In this document: positions 1-10,923 of the stretch, in pieces | How positions within the stretch are numbered: the first letter of the stretch is position 1 | Layout of the letters: each line of letters begins with the position of its first letter | Source: Geodermatophilus marinus | GTDB lineage: Bacteria > Actinomycetota > Actinomycetes > Mycobacteriales > Geodermatophilaceae | DNA: 48,865 nucleotides | Direction of reading: 5' to 3' | Assembly: GCF_003428645.1 (NCBI RefSeq) | Contig: NZ_QVQH01000031.1 | Location: forward strand, 1 to 48,865 | Made by a program: the position numbers and the translations under genes | The notes under the pieces: generated by a model | Told to the model about the DNA's origin: nothing | The model's database searches: none | What the model saw: the letters and a program-made list of their open reading frames with translations, nothing else

Positions 1-59
1 CCCTTACGGGCCACGGCGATGACGTCACGCCGGAACTCCGGCGGGAACGGCTTGGGCAC
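1..59 (-). CDS. IS3-family transposase OrfA, N-terminal fragment (partial)
   Basis: A leftward open frame starts at GTG (57-59) and runs off the left edge. The visible peptide begins VPKPFPPEFRRDVIAVAR, the usual opening of actinobacterial IS3 OrfA helix-turn-helix proteins. In a complete element OrfA would be followed by OrfB through a programmed frameshift. Only about 19 residues are visible, so whether the element is intact cannot be judged. Confidence 0.55.
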   Translation of the reverse strand, partial: MPKPFPPEFRRDVIAVARK

Positions 60-125
60 GATGCTGATCCTTCCAGCGAGGCCGCAGCCTCACAGGCAAG
101 GAGTCAACTGAACCGGGGGCAGTCC
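1..125 (-). mobile_element. End of an IS3-family-like element (partial, runs off window)
   Basis: Read leftward, the window edge encodes the N-terminus of a typical actinobacterial IS3 OrfA, preceded by a short untranslated leader. The leader contains the C-run CTGCCCCCGGTTCAGTTGAC (minus strand, about 103-123), which resembles the terminal repeats of this group. The outer boundary near 120-125 is inferred: the neighbouring hydrolase gene stops resembling its family at this point. The rest of the element lies outside the window, so the family call rests on only about 19 residues plus the end sequence. Confidence 0.55.
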
Positions 126-1046
126 CAGCCGTCCCTCCAGCCAGGTCAGCAGGTCGGCGGTCACCTCGTCGCGGTTGGTCTCGTTGAACACCTCGTGCCG
201 CGCCTCCGGGTAGAGCCGCAGCTCCACCGGCAGCCCGCGGGCCCGCAGCCGGTCGGCGAGCGCGCTGACCTGCGCGGCGTCCTGCCCGCCCACGGGGTCG
301 GCGCGGCCGGCGAGCAGGAGCACCGGCAGCCCGTCGGGCAGCGCGGCGATCGCGTCCTCGCCCGCGACGCGGACGATCAGGTCGAACATCGCGGCGCCGT
401 AGCCGTAGGTGGGCGGGACGTCGTCGCCGCACAGCGGGTCGGCCAGGTAGGCGTCGACCTCGGCCGGGTCGCGGCTGAGCCAGTCGTAGGGGGTGCGGGC
501 CGGCTCGAAGGGCGCGTTGAAGCCGCCGAGGGCGTCCATCGCCGTGTCCCCCATCCCGCCGGCGACCGCGCCCTCCAGCTGGGGCACGACCTCGGCGAGG
601 TTGTCGGCCACGCCGATCGCGCCGGAGAGCGCCAGGCCGGCCAGGCCGGCCCCGTCGCGCTGGGCGGAGGCGAGGGCGACGGCGGAGCCGAGGGAGTGGC
701 CGAGCAGGAACGCGGGCACGCCGGGGTGGTCGGCGGAGAGCCGCTCCTGCAGGTCGCGGACGTCGTCGAGGACGGCGTCCCGGTCGACGCCGTCGCCGAA
801 CCGGCCCGGGCCGGTGGACTCGGAGCTCCGGCCGTGGCCGCGCTGGTCCAGCGCCCCCACCGCGAGGCCGCGCGCGGTGAGCGCCCGGGCCAGCCGGTCG
901 TAGCGGCCGGCGTGCTCGGAGAGCCCGTGCACCACCTGGACGGTGCCGCGGACCTCCCCGTCGGGGCGCCAGCGGCGCTCGGCGAGGCGGGCGCCGTCGG
1001 GGCGCTCGGTCCAGGTGACGGGGGCGGTGCTGGCATCGGCGGTCAC
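90..1046 (-). CDS. Alpha/beta hydrolase, monoacylglycerol-lipase-like (3' end altered by IS)
   Basis: The 318-residue protein has the alpha/beta-hydrolase fold of the serine aminopeptidase S33 / monoglyceride lipase type. It is probably cytosolic and hydrolyses an ester. An oxyanion HG lies at 40-41, the nucleophile elbow GHSLGS puts Ser118 in place, and Asp250 (AGRADP) and His284 (ARHEVF) complete the triad. The GTG start at 1046 is chosen because AGGAGG lies 5 bases upstream; the 19 extra in-frame residues further upstream have no ribosome site. The last nine or so residues (PPVQLTPCL) are translated from IS-terminal DNA, so the native stop appears lost and replaced. All catalytic residues lie upstream of the junction, so activity may be retained. 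The physiological substrate is unknown. Confidence 0.85.
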   Translation of the reverse strand: MTADASTAPVTWTERPDGARLAERRWRPDGEVRGTVQVVHGLSEHAGRYDRLARALTARGLAVGALDQRGHGRSSESTGPGRFGDGVDRDAVLDDVRDLQERLSADHPGVPAFLLGHSLGSAVALASAQRDGAGLAGLALSGAIGVADNLAEVVPQLEGAVAGGMGDTAMDALGGFNAPFEPARTPYDWLSRDPAEVDAYLADPLCGDDVPPTYGYGAAMFDLIVRVAGEDAIAALPDGLPVLLLAGRADPVGGQDAAQVSALADRLRARGLPVELRLYPEARHEVFNETNRDEVTADLLTWLEGRLGLPPVQLTPCL

Positions 1047-1130
1047 GGGGCCTCCTCGGACGTCGTCGTCGGCCCCCGGCCTACCGGGCCCCGGTCCGCG
1101 GGGCAAGCCGGGGACGGCGCACCCGGCACC

Positions 1131-1195
1131 GCGGGATCAGGCGCGGCGGGATCAGGCGCGGCGGGATCAGGCGCAGCGGGATCAGGCGCGGCGGG
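1131..1195. repeat. 15-bp tandem repeat, four copies
   Basis: The 10-mer GCGGGATCAG recurs at 1131, 1146, 1161 and 1176, giving four near-identical 15-bp units (one unit has A for G in the spacer). The array lies between the hydrolase gene and the small membrane-protein gene. The last unit contains the TGA stop (minus strand, 1182-1184) of the latter. It looks like a slippage-prone minisatellite in a short intergenic gap. No function is evident. Confidence 0.85.
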
Positions 1196-1499
1196 CGTCC
1201 GCCCACGGACCGGGGACGGCGACCCCGCCCCGGCGGGCCGCGCGGGCAGCGTGCCGCGCGAGCAGCAGCCCGCCGGCGAGCGCGACGCCCCCGGCGAGCA
1301 CCGCACCGGTCCCGGCGAGACTCCCGGCGACGACCAGCGCCACCCCGAGGACCGCCACGAGCACGACCGCGGACCCCTCGCCGCCCCCGCTGCGCACCGG
1401 GCGACCGGTGACCGGGCACGTCTGGGACATGTCCGGGTCGCAGGCCGGGCCGAGAGGCACCACCGGGACACCCCGGGGTTCGGAGCGGACAGCACGCAC
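1182..1499 (-). CDS. Small two-helix membrane protein of unknown function
   Basis: This is a 105-residue protein. The polar N-terminus contains CDPDMSQTCPVTG, and two hydrophobic helices follow at roughly 44-60 and 63-80, with a basic C-terminal tail. The GTG start at 1499 has AGGAG about 7 bases upstream, which makes a real gene more likely than the overlapping frames. The two cysteines could bind metal or form a disulfide, but that is speculation. I do not recognise a named family. It lies upstream of the hydrolase on the same strand, separated by the 15-bp repeat array. Confidence 0.55.
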   Translation of the reverse strand: MRAVRSEPRGVPVVPLGPACDPDMSQTCPVTGRPVRSGGGEGSAVVLVAVLGVALVVAGSLAGTGAVLAGGVALAGGLLLARHAARAARRGGVAVPGPWADARRA

Positions 1500-1651
1500 G
1501 GGCGTCTCCTCTCGCCGAGGACCACGCCGTGCCGGGCACCGGGCGCCGAGCGGTGACGTCGGTCACACGGGAGGGTAGGGGGCGGCCCGCTCCCGGCTCA
1601 AGACGGCCGCCGTCCCCTCCCCCGCTCCGGGGACCCCGCCGACCGGGCCGG

Positions 1652-4543
<2,892 letters not shown>

Positions 4544-4689
4544 GTGTTCCCTGTCGCTCGGGTGGCCGGCGGGGGCCGACCGCGGGGTGGTTCCGGGTGG
4601 TGGTGCGTGTTCCGGACGGTTGCCATCCGATTCCGGAGGGTCGCCGCCCGCGGCGCGGGCCGGCCCGGCGGCAGTGCCGGGACCGGTGG

Positions 4690-6099
4690 TCAGACGGGTG
4701 CGGGGGCCTGGGGTGCGGCGGGGTCGAAGACCGGCGCGTGCCGGCGCCACGGCAGCCGCCGCTCCAGCTCTCCGGCGGTCCAGAGTAGTCGCGTCTCGGC
4801 CCCCGGGGGGCCGGCCAGCTGGACCCCGACGGGCAGCCCGTCGGGCCGGGGCCCGGCCGGCAGGACCAGCGCCGGCAGCCCGGCCAGGTTCCACGCCGGC
4901 GCCCACGCCGCCCAGCGGGTGTTGGCCGTCACGTTGGCCAGGAAGCCCCGCTCGTGCCAGGGCCGGGCGGGCAGCGGCGGGCCGGCGGCCACCGGGCCGA
5001 GCAGGAGGTCGACGTCGTCGTCGAAGAAGGCGGTCAGCCGGTCGCGGAAGCGCTCGGCGTCGGCGGGCCGGACCAGGCCGGCGCCGCGGGCCAGCCGGCC
5101 GAGCCGGGCGTGCGTGCGGCTGCGGGGCTGCAGCTCGGCGAGCGGGATGCCGAGGTGGGCGGCCTCGTCGGCGGCCCCGGCCAGCCAGCGCGCCACCACC
5201 CCCAGGGCCGCCGAGGGCGGCACGGGCGGGTCCCGGCGGACGACGGTGTGCCCGGCGGCGGCCAGCTCGGCGGCCACGCGCTCCACCGCCGCCCGGGTGG
5301 GGCCGTCGGCACGCACGCCGGGCACGGGTGAGCGGGTGGACACCGCGACCCGCAGCGGCCGCTCCCAGCCCGGCGGGCGCCCCGGCTGCTCCCCCGCCAG
5401 GACGGCGTGCCCGAGCGCGACGTCGCCCACGGTGGTGGCCAGCACCCCGTTCTGCACCATGCCGGACCAGTCGACGGCCAGGGTGGGCACCACGCCCCGG
5501 CCCGGCTTGAGCGTGACCAGGCCGCAGGCGGCCGCGGGCAGCCGCAGCGAGCCCAGGCCGTCGTTGCCGACCGCCAGCGGGACCACCCCGGCGGCGACGG
5601 CCGCGGCGCTGCCCCCGGAGCTCCCGGCCGGGGCCAGGGCGGTGTCCCAGGGGTTGCGGGTGACCGTGCCCGGGCCGTCGGTGGCCGCGTAGAGGCCCAG
5701 CTCGGGCATCCGGGTCAGCCCGACGACGACCGCACCCGCGGCGCGGAGGCGGGCCACCACGGGGTGGTCGGCGTCCGCGACGCGCAGCGGGCAGGCCGGC
5801 GAGCCGTCGGTGCACGCCTCCCCCGCCACGGGCACGTTGTCCTTGACCGCGACGGGCACCCCGGCCAGCGGCAGCTCCGCCCGCCGCGGGTCGGCGTCCA
5901 CCTCCGCCGCCTCGGCGAGCGCCGCCTCCCGGCGCACCACCCGGAAGGCGCCGATGCGGGCGTCGACCGCGTCGAGGTGGGCGAGGTGCGCGCGCACCAC
6001 CCCCACCGCGCTGACCCCGCCCGCCCGGACCCGTGCGGCCAGCTCGGTGGCCGGCCAGCCGACGAGCGCAGCGGTGCCGACACCTCCGCTAGCGTCCAT
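4690..6099 (-). CDS. Amidase-signature-family amidohydrolase
   Basis: The 469-residue protein belongs to the amidase signature family, which hydrolyses carboxamides using a Ser-cisSer-Lys triad. All three elements are visible: the lysine in VAVKDN, the serine-glycine stretch [13 protein letters not shown], and the nucleophile serine in [16 protein letters not shown]. The usual GGGS reads GLGS here, and the rest is conventional. The ATG at 6099 faces the MBL-fold gene across a 49-bp divergent gap, which must hold both promoters. The substrate cannot be predicted. GatA is unlikely because no gatB/gatC neighbour is present. uvrA follows 146 bp downstream on the same strand. Confidence 0.9.
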   Translation of the reverse strand: MDASGGVGTAALVGWPATELAARVRAGGVSAVGVVRAHLAHLDAVDARIGAFRVVRREAALAEAAEVDADPRRAELPLAGVPVAVKDNVPVAGEACTDGSPACPLRVADADHPVVARLRAAGAVVVGLTRMPELGLYAATDGPGTVTRNPWDTALAPAGSSGGSAAAVAAGVVPLAVGNDGLGSLRLPAAACGLVTLKPGRGVVPTLAVDWSGMVQNGVLATTVGDVALGHAVLAGEQPGRPPGWERPLRVAVSTRSPVPGVRADGPTRAAVERVAAELAAAGHTVVRRDPPVPPSAALGVVARWLAGAADEAAHLGIPLAELQPRSRTHARLGRLARGAGLVRPADAERFRDRLTAFFDDDVDLLLGPVAAGPPLPARPWHERGFLANVTANTRWAAWAPAWNLAGLPALVLPAGPRPDGLPVGVQLAGPPGAETRLLWTAGELERRLPWRRHAPVFDPAAPQAPAPV

Positions 6100-6148
6100 G
6101 GCACGGACCGTATCCGCGGCAGCCGACGATTTCCGAACGGGAGCAGCG

Positions 6149-6808
6149 ATGAGCGACGGGAGCTACACCGGCGACGTCGAGGTGGGCGGGCCGGCCGACG
6201 TGCGGGAGCTGCCCGGCCTGACCATCACCAAGCTCGCGGTCAGCGAGATGGCGAACAACGTCTACCTGCTGCGCGACCCCGAGGCCGGCGAGGCGCTGCT
6301 CGTCGACGCGGCGGCCGAGCCCGAGGCGCTGCTCCGGCTGGTCGACGGCGCGGGGGTGCGCACGGTCGTCACCACCCACGGGCACTGGGACCACCACCGG
6401 GCGCTGCCCGAGGTGGTCGCGGCCACCGGGGCCACCACCGTGGCGCACCCCGCTGACGCCGGGGACCTCCCGGTGCCCGTGCAGCGCCCCGTGGAGCACG
6501 GCGACACCGTCACCGTGGGCCGGCAGGCGCTCGAGGTCGTGCACCTGCGCGGCCACACGCCCGGGAGCATCGCGCTGGTCTGGCGCGGCGGGGACGCCGG
6601 CACCCACGTGTTCACCGGGGACAGCCTCTTCCCGGGGGGTCCCGGGAGGACGACGAACCCGGACGACTTCGCGAGCCTCATGGACGACCTGGAGGCGCGC
6701 ATCTTCCCCCTGCCCGACGGGACGTGGTTCTACCCGGGGCACGGCAAGGACAGCACCCTCGGTGCAGAACGTCCGCACATCCCCGAGTGGAGGGCACGCG
6801 GTTGGTAG
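6149..6808 (+). CDS. MBL-fold metallo-hydrolase, glyoxalase-II-like
   Basis: The 219-residue protein is a metallo-beta-lactamase-fold hydrolase with a dinuclear zinc site. The motif HGHWDH supplies His77, His79, Asp81 and His82; His136 (RGHTPGS), Asp158 (TGDSLF) and His198 (PGHG) complete the set. These are the ligands used by glyoxalase II and related thioester hydrolases. ATG 6149 (MSDGSY) is taken because similarity to the family begins just after it. An MBL protein next to uvrA is a familiar actinobacterial arrangement. Its substrate is unknown; a role in detoxifying a glutathione- or mycothiol-type thioester is only a guess. Confidence 0.9.
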   Translation: MSDGSYTGDVEVGGPADVRELPGLTITKLAVSEMANNVYLLRDPEAGEALLVDAAAEPEALLRLVDGAGVRTVVTTHGHWDHHRALPEVVAATGATTVAHPADAGDLPVPVQRPVEHGDTVTVGRQALEVVHLRGHTPGSIALVWRGGDAGTHVFTGDSLFPGGPGRTTNPDDFASLMDDLEARIFPLPDGTWFYPGHGKDSTLGAERPHIPEWRARGW

Positions 6809-6883
6809 ACCTGCCGCGTGGTCTCGGTCGCGTGGAGGACGGTCGAACCGGTCGTCGCAGCGGCCGGCGCGGTGCCAGGAGGC

Positions 6884-7111
6884 CTACCGCTCGATGCTGC
6901 GCCGCGGCTCGCGCCATCCCTGCAGGAAGGCATGGCCGAGCGCGATGAAGCCGCGCACGAGCGCGGTCACGACGACGCTGACGAACACGAAGCCGCCGGC
7001 ACTGCTCGGCCAGGGGTCGGTGAACGTGGGCCAGGCGGCAGCGGCGGCGACGATCCCGATCGCCACCGACACCCAGAGAGACCGACTGCGCTCCTTCACC
7101 CACCGCAGCAC
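6884..7111 (-). CDS. Small hypothetical membrane protein
   Basis: This 75-residue frame has two hydrophobic segments, at about 13-27 and 40-57. They flank a short Trp/Pro loop and are enclosed by a basic N-terminus (MLRWVKERSR) and a basic tail (GWREPRRS). The hydrophobic pattern and positive-inside ends are what a real two-helix protein would show; the overlapping frames look random. The GTG start at 7111 has no clear Shine-Dalgarno sequence, which lowers confidence. No family is recognised. The stretches on either side (6809-6883 and 7112-7266) contain nothing I can call. Confidence 0.45.
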   Translation of the reverse strand: MLRWVKERSRSLWVSVAIGIVAAAAAWPTFTDPWPSSAGGFVFVSVVVTALVRGFIALGHAFLQGWREPRRSIER

Positions 7112-7266
7112 AGCGGAAGTCTAGGAGCGCAGGAGGCGTCCCGGTAGCGGCGAAGGACCCCTGTCGGCCACACCGGCGGAGCCACCCCCATGCCCCGGGG
7201 ACGACCACCATCGGCCCCGAGCGCCCGCACCTCGCGGAGTGGCGCGAGCGGGGCCGGTGAGCCGGT

Positions 7267-7704
7267 CTACCCGACGGGCATGTGCCCCAGCTGGGTCAGC
7301 ACCGTCACGTTGTCCCAGGTGATCCACATCTCCGCGATCCGGCCGTCGGCCACGCGGAACACGCCGGCGAAGTCGAAGGCAGCCCGCCGGCCGGACGCCG
7401 GGAAGGGCCCCAGCGGGCCGGTCTGGGTGCCCTCGTAGGTCGCCCACACCGCGGCGCGGTCCCCGTCGACGAGGACCTGGTGGAAGGTCTGCACGTTGTC
7501 GGGGAAGGCGGCGGCGTCCTGGCGCAGGAAGTCCGTGAACTGCTCCCGGGACGTCACCTGCAGCTGCGGGGTCGCCTGGCAGTGGCGGACGAGGTCGGGG
7601 GCCAGGACGGCGTCGAGGGCGTCGAGGTCGCGGGCGTTCATCGCCTCCTCCAGCCGCCGGACCAGTGTCCGGATCCCCTGCTCCCGATCGGTGCTCGCGG
7701 TCAT
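7267..7704 (-). CDS. SnoaL-like / NTF2-fold protein
   Basis: The 145-residue protein has the SnoaL-like polyketide-cyclase (ester cyclase) form of the NTF2 fold. An N-terminal helix (IRTLVRRLEEAMNARD) is followed by a strand-rich cone. The typical signatures are an LAPDLVRH segment near 38 and a closing GRIAEMWITWDN segment near 120. Members act as cyclases, isomerases or hydrolases on small hydrophobic molecules, and many are uncharacterised. The ATG at 7704 has GGGGAGG upstream. It lies downstream of the SDR gene with a hairpin between them, so it may be transcribed separately. Function unassigned. Confidence 0.8.
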   Translation of the reverse strand: MTASTDREQGIRTLVRRLEEAMNARDLDALDAVLAPDLVRHCQATPQLQVTSREQFTDFLRQDAAAFPDNVQTFHQVLVDGDRAAVWATYEGTQTGPLGPFPASGRRAAFDFAGVFRVADGRIAEMWITWDNVTVLTQLGHMPVG

Positions 7705-7788
7705 GGCGCGCCTCCCCTTCCCTGCACCGGACGGCGCCTGCCTACCGGGGCACGGCCGCGCGGAGCCAGGGCCGCAGGTCCCGCCGGG

Positions 7789-7808
7789 TCGCCCGTCGGG
7801 ACGGGCGA
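7789..7808 (-). terminator. Hairpin downstream of the SDR gene
   Basis: A perfect 8-bp stem (TCGCCCGT / ACGGGCGA) with a 4-base loop starts 31 bases after the SDR stop codon. There is no U-tract, as is usual for GC-rich actinobacterial hairpins that may stop transcription or protect 3' ends. It could end the leftward transcript of the 7840-10891 gene set. Confidence 0.4.
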
Positions 7809-7839
7809 GTCCGGTCGGTCCGGCGCTGGGCCGGGCCGG

Positions 7840-8601
7840 TCAGAGCTGGATGCCGCGGGTCAGCGCGCCGTCCACGACGAGGTTGGTGCCGCTGGTGAAG
7901 CTCGACACCGGGCTGGCGAGGAAGACGACCGCACGGGCCATCTCCTCCGGGGTGCCCATGTGCCCGGTCGGGTTGAGCCCGAGGGCCATCGCGTACAGCT
8001 CCGGGTTCCCGCTCTTGATCTGGTCCCAGACACCGCCCTCGAAGAAGGTGTTGCCCGGGGAGACGACGTTGGCCCGCACCCCTCGCCCGGCCAGCTGGAA
8101 CGCCAGGCCGCTGATGTAGCCGACGATCGCGGTCTTCATCGTCCCGTAGGGCCCGGAGGCGAAGTCGGCCTCGCGGCCGGAGACGCTCGAGACGGCGGTG
8201 ATCGAGCCCGTCCCGGCGGCCTCGAGGTGCGGCAGCGCCGCTCGCGCCAGGCGGACGGTGTGCATGAGGTCCACCTGGAAGGAGAGCTCCCAGTTCTCGT
8301 CGGTGTCCGGGATGGCCAGGGCGCTGACGTTGGCCACCACCGCGTCGATGCCGCCCAGCCGACCCGCCGCGGCCGCCACCCACGCCGTGAGCGCCGCCCC
8401 GTCGCCGACGTCCACCCGGGAGCCGGTCGCCCGGCCACCCCGGCCGGCGATCGCCTTCTCGGTCTCCTCGAGCTCGGCGGCGTCCCGCGCGCAGAACTCC
8501 ACGACGGCGCCCTCGTCGACGAAGGCCTCGACGACCGCGCGGCCGATGCCGCGGGTCCCGCCGGTGACGAGCACGCGGGCACCGGTGAGCTGCAGGTCCA
8601 T
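7840..8601 (-). CDS. SDR-family NAD(P)-dependent oxidoreductase
   Basis: This is a 253-residue classical short-chain dehydrogenase/reductase. The cofactor motif TGGTRGIG lies at 13-20, the structural ANVS segment at 90-93, the catalytic serine in the SSVSG region (about 138-141), and YxxxK as Tyr152 and Lys156. It is cytosolic and oxidises an alcohol or reduces a carbonyl. The substrate is unclear. The ATG at 8601 has AGAGAGGA upstream. It is 25 bp downstream of the acetamidase-like gene on the same strand, so the two are probably co-transcribed. The motifs do not single out a pathway. Confidence 0.93.
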   Translation of the reverse strand: MDLQLTGARVLVTGGTRGIGRAVVEAFVDEGAVVEFCARDAAELEETEKAIAGRGGRATGSRVDVGDGAALTAWVAAAAGRLGGIDAVVANVSALAIPDTDENWELSFQVDLMHTVRLARAALPHLEAAGTGSITAVSSVSGREADFASGPYGTMKTAIVGYISGLAFQLAGRGVRANVVSPGNTFFEGGVWDQIKSGNPELYAMALGLNPTGHMGTPEEMARAVVFLASPVSSFTSGTNLVVDGALTRGIQL

Positions 8602-8626
8602 GGGGTTCCTCTCTCGGGTGGGCGGG

Positions 8627-9637
8627 TCAGAGCAGGCCGGCGGCGCGGCGGCGGAGGTCGTCGTGCAGCCCGCCGAAGGCGGTCGCCGGCGGCAGGAGGC
8701 CCTTGCGGACCTTGACGACGGCGCTGTAGTTCGCGTCGACGACGTTGGCGATCGGCACCTCGACGGTCTGCGAGAGCAGCTGGTAGGCGTCCATCGGGTG
8801 CAGCCCGTAGAGCTCGCCGAACCAGCGGACGAGCTCGACCTGGCCGATCCGCCAGGCGTCCTCGAGCGGGCGGCTGGAGCCGACGGTCATCCAGTGGGTG
8901 TCGTCCTCCAGCCGCGGCCACGCCGGGGCCGCCGCGGCACCGGCCTTTACCAGCTCGACGACGAACGTGCTGGTCATCGCGCCCTCGACGGCGGTGCCGC
9001 AGGCCTCGCCCTCGCCCTGTCGGTAGTGCCCGTCGCCGACGGAGAACAGCGCGCCCTCGACGAAGACCGGCAGGAAGCAGGTGGTGCCGGGGCGCATCTG
9101 CGGGGAGTCCATGTTGCCGCCGAAGCGCTCGGGCACCAGCGAACTGCGCACCTCGCCGCCGGGCGGGGCCACGCCGACCGTGCCCAGCATCGGCTCGAGC
9201 GGCAGCGCGATCTGCAGGTCGGTGTGCCGCGCCGCGAAGGTGACGGTGCCGGCCGCGCGGTCCAGCTCGTAGATCCAGGTGGTGTCGGGCAGCGGGTCCT
9301 GGAGGGTCGCCGTCCGGTCGGTGCTGGTCAGCCCGCCGAAGAAGGGGATCGCCGCCGAGGCGCCGAAGTCGCGGGCCGGCTCCATCGCGACGAAGTGCAG
9401 GGCCAGCGTGTCGCCGGGCTCGGCGCCCTCGACCCAGAACGGCCCGGTCTGCGGGTTGACGAAGCGCAGGTCGACCTTCTCGCTGCAGAGGTCGGCCGTC
9501 GACCGCAGCGCCCCGCCGAAGGCGTCGTCGGACCACACCCGCAAGGCGGTGCCCGGGCTCACCCGTCGCAGCGGGGCGACGCCGCCGAAGGTGTACGCGT
9601 ACTGCTCGGGCGTGGGCACGACCTCGACGACGTCCAT
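8627..9637 (-). CDS. Acetamidase/formamidase-family protein
   Basis: The 336-residue protein matches the FmdA/AmdA fold, which hydrolyses short-chain amides to ammonia and an organic acid. Family hallmarks are visible: an N-terminal segment ending in NPQTGPFWVEGAEPGDTL (about 60-77), the middle GGNMDSPQM region, and a downstream GDGHYRQGEGEACGTAVE segment that carries the usual metal- and substrate-site residues. The ATG at 9637 has AGGGTG upstream. Its neighbours are the SDR gene and the FMN oxidase gene, suggesting catabolism of a small amide or hydroxy acid. The true substrate is not deducible. Confidence 0.9.
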   Translation of the reverse strand: MDVVEVVPTPEQYAYTFGGVAPLRRVSPGTALRVWSDDAFGGALRSTADLCSEKVDLRFVNPQTGPFWVEGAEPGDTLALHFVAMEPARDFGASAAIPFFGGLTSTDRTATLQDPLPDTTWIYELDRAAGTVTFAARHTDLQIALPLEPMLGTVGVAPPGGEVRSSLVPERFGGNMDSPQMRPGTTCFLPVFVEGALFSVGDGHYRQGEGEACGTAVEGAMTSTFVVELVKAGAAAAPAWPRLEDDTHWMTVGSSRPLEDAWRIGQVELVRWFGELYGLHPMDAYQLLSQTVEVPIANVVDANYSAVVKVRKGLLPPATAFGGLHDDLRRRAAGLL

Positions 9638-9676
9638 GCCGCACCCTACGAACGCGCTGGTCGCGTCGGCAACGAC

Positions 9677-10891
9677 TCAGCCGCGCAGGCGCACCCGGTC
9701 CGGCGTGAGGTCGGCGACGCGCGGGACGCCGAGCAGCTGGAGGGTGCGGGCGATCTCCGCGGCGAGGATGTCGGCCACCCGCTGCACGCCACGCTCGCCG
9801 CCGGCCATGAGCCCGTAGAGGTAGGCGCGCCCCACGAGGCAGGCCCGTGCGCCCAGGGCCACGGCGGCGACCACGTCGGCCCCGTCCAGGATGCCGCCGT
9901 CCAGGTACACCTCCGCCCGGTCCCCCACCGCGGCGACGACGGCGGGCAGCTCCTCCAGGGGGGTGGGCGCCCGGTCGAGCTGGCGGCCGCCGTGGTTGGA
10001 GACGACGACCGCGTCCGCGCCCGCGTCGACGACGGCCCGGGCGTCGTCCGCCGTCTGCACGCCCTTGACGACCAGCGACCCGGACCACCGCTCCCGCAGC
10101 TCCCGGACGTCGGCGAGCGTGGCGGCCGGCTCGAAGACCCGGTCGGCCAGCTCGGCCGCGGTGCCGCCCCAGGAACGCAGCGAGGCGAACTCGAGCGGCT
10201 CGGTGGTGAGCAGGTCGACCCACCAGTGCGGGTGGCGGGCGGCGTTGGCGACGGTCCGGAGGGTGAGCGTCGGCGGGATGGTGAAGCCGTTGCGGACGTC
10301 GCGCAGCCGCGGCCCGGCCACCGGGGTGTCGACCGTGAGGACCAGCGCCTCGAAGCCGGCCGCCGCGGCGCGGGCGACCAGGTCCGCGCTGGCCTCCCGG
10401 TCGCGCCAGAGGTAGAGCTGGAACCACCGGCGGGCACCGGGGACGGCGGCGGCGAGGGCCTCGACCGACGTCGTCCCCATGGTGGACAGGGCGTGCGGGA
10501 CGCCGACCCGCTCGGCGACGCGGGCCACCGCGACCTCGCCCTCGGTGTGCATCAGGCGGGTGAACCCGGTCGGCGCGAAGGCCAGCGGGAGCGCCGACGG
10601 GCGGCCCAGCACGGTGGTCGACGGGTCGACCACCGAGACGTCCCGCAGGACGCTGGGCCGGAACTCGACCCGCTCGAACGCCTCCCGGGACCGCCGGATG
10701 CCGATCTCCCGCCCGGCCGCGCCGTCGGTGTAGTCGAACACCGCGCGCGGGGCGCGGCGGCGGGCGATCTCCCGCAGGTCGCCGACGGTGACCGCCCGGG
10801 CCAGCCGGCGGTCGGTGGCGTCGCCGGTGCGCGGGCGGGTGCGCACCAGCTCCCGCAGCTCGGACCAGCGGGGCGCGCGGCGCTCGACCAC
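9677..10891 (-). CDS. FMN-dependent alpha-hydroxy-acid oxidase/dehydrogenase
   Basis: The 404-residue protein belongs to the glycolate/lactate oxidase, L-lactate dehydrogenase and mandelate dehydrogenase family, which oxidises an L-2-hydroxy acid to the 2-oxo acid with FMN. The catalytic His/Arg signature SNHGGRQLD is present. So are the FMN-binding VFDYTDGAAGRE opening (about 50-60), the TMGTTS loop, the LTVDTPVAG segment and the YLDGGILDGAD phosphate-binding strand. GTG 10891 is chosen because GAGGAGG lies 6 bases upstream; the open frame extends 18 codons further. It starts 32 bp after the TerA-like gene and may be read through from it. Substrate unknown. Confidence 0.92.
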   Translation of the reverse strand: MVERRAPRWSELRELVRTRPRTGDATDRRLARAVTVGDLREIARRRAPRAVFDYTDGAAGREIGIRRSREAFERVEFRPSVLRDVSVVDPSTTVLGRPSALPLAFAPTGFTRLMHTEGEVAVARVAERVGVPHALSTMGTTSVEALAAAVPGARRWFQLYLWRDREASADLVARAAAAGFEALVLTVDTPVAGPRLRDVRNGFTIPPTLTLRTVANAARHPHWWVDLLTTEPLEFASLRSWGGTAAELADRVFEPAATLADVRELRERWSGSLVVKGVQTADDARAVVDAGADAVVVSNHGGRQLDRAPTPLEELPAVVAAVGDRAEVYLDGGILDGADVVAAVALGARACLVGRAYLYGLMAGGERGVQRVADILAAEIARTLQLLGVPRVADLTPDRVRLRG

Positions 10892-10923
10892 TCCGGACCT
10901 CCTCGTCTCGGTGTCGACCCCGG

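Noticed and set aside
6762..7147. Rightward open frames between the MBL gene and the SnoaL-like gene
   Set aside because: They lack ribosome sites and family features; the opposite-strand two-helix frame is the better, though weak, candidate.
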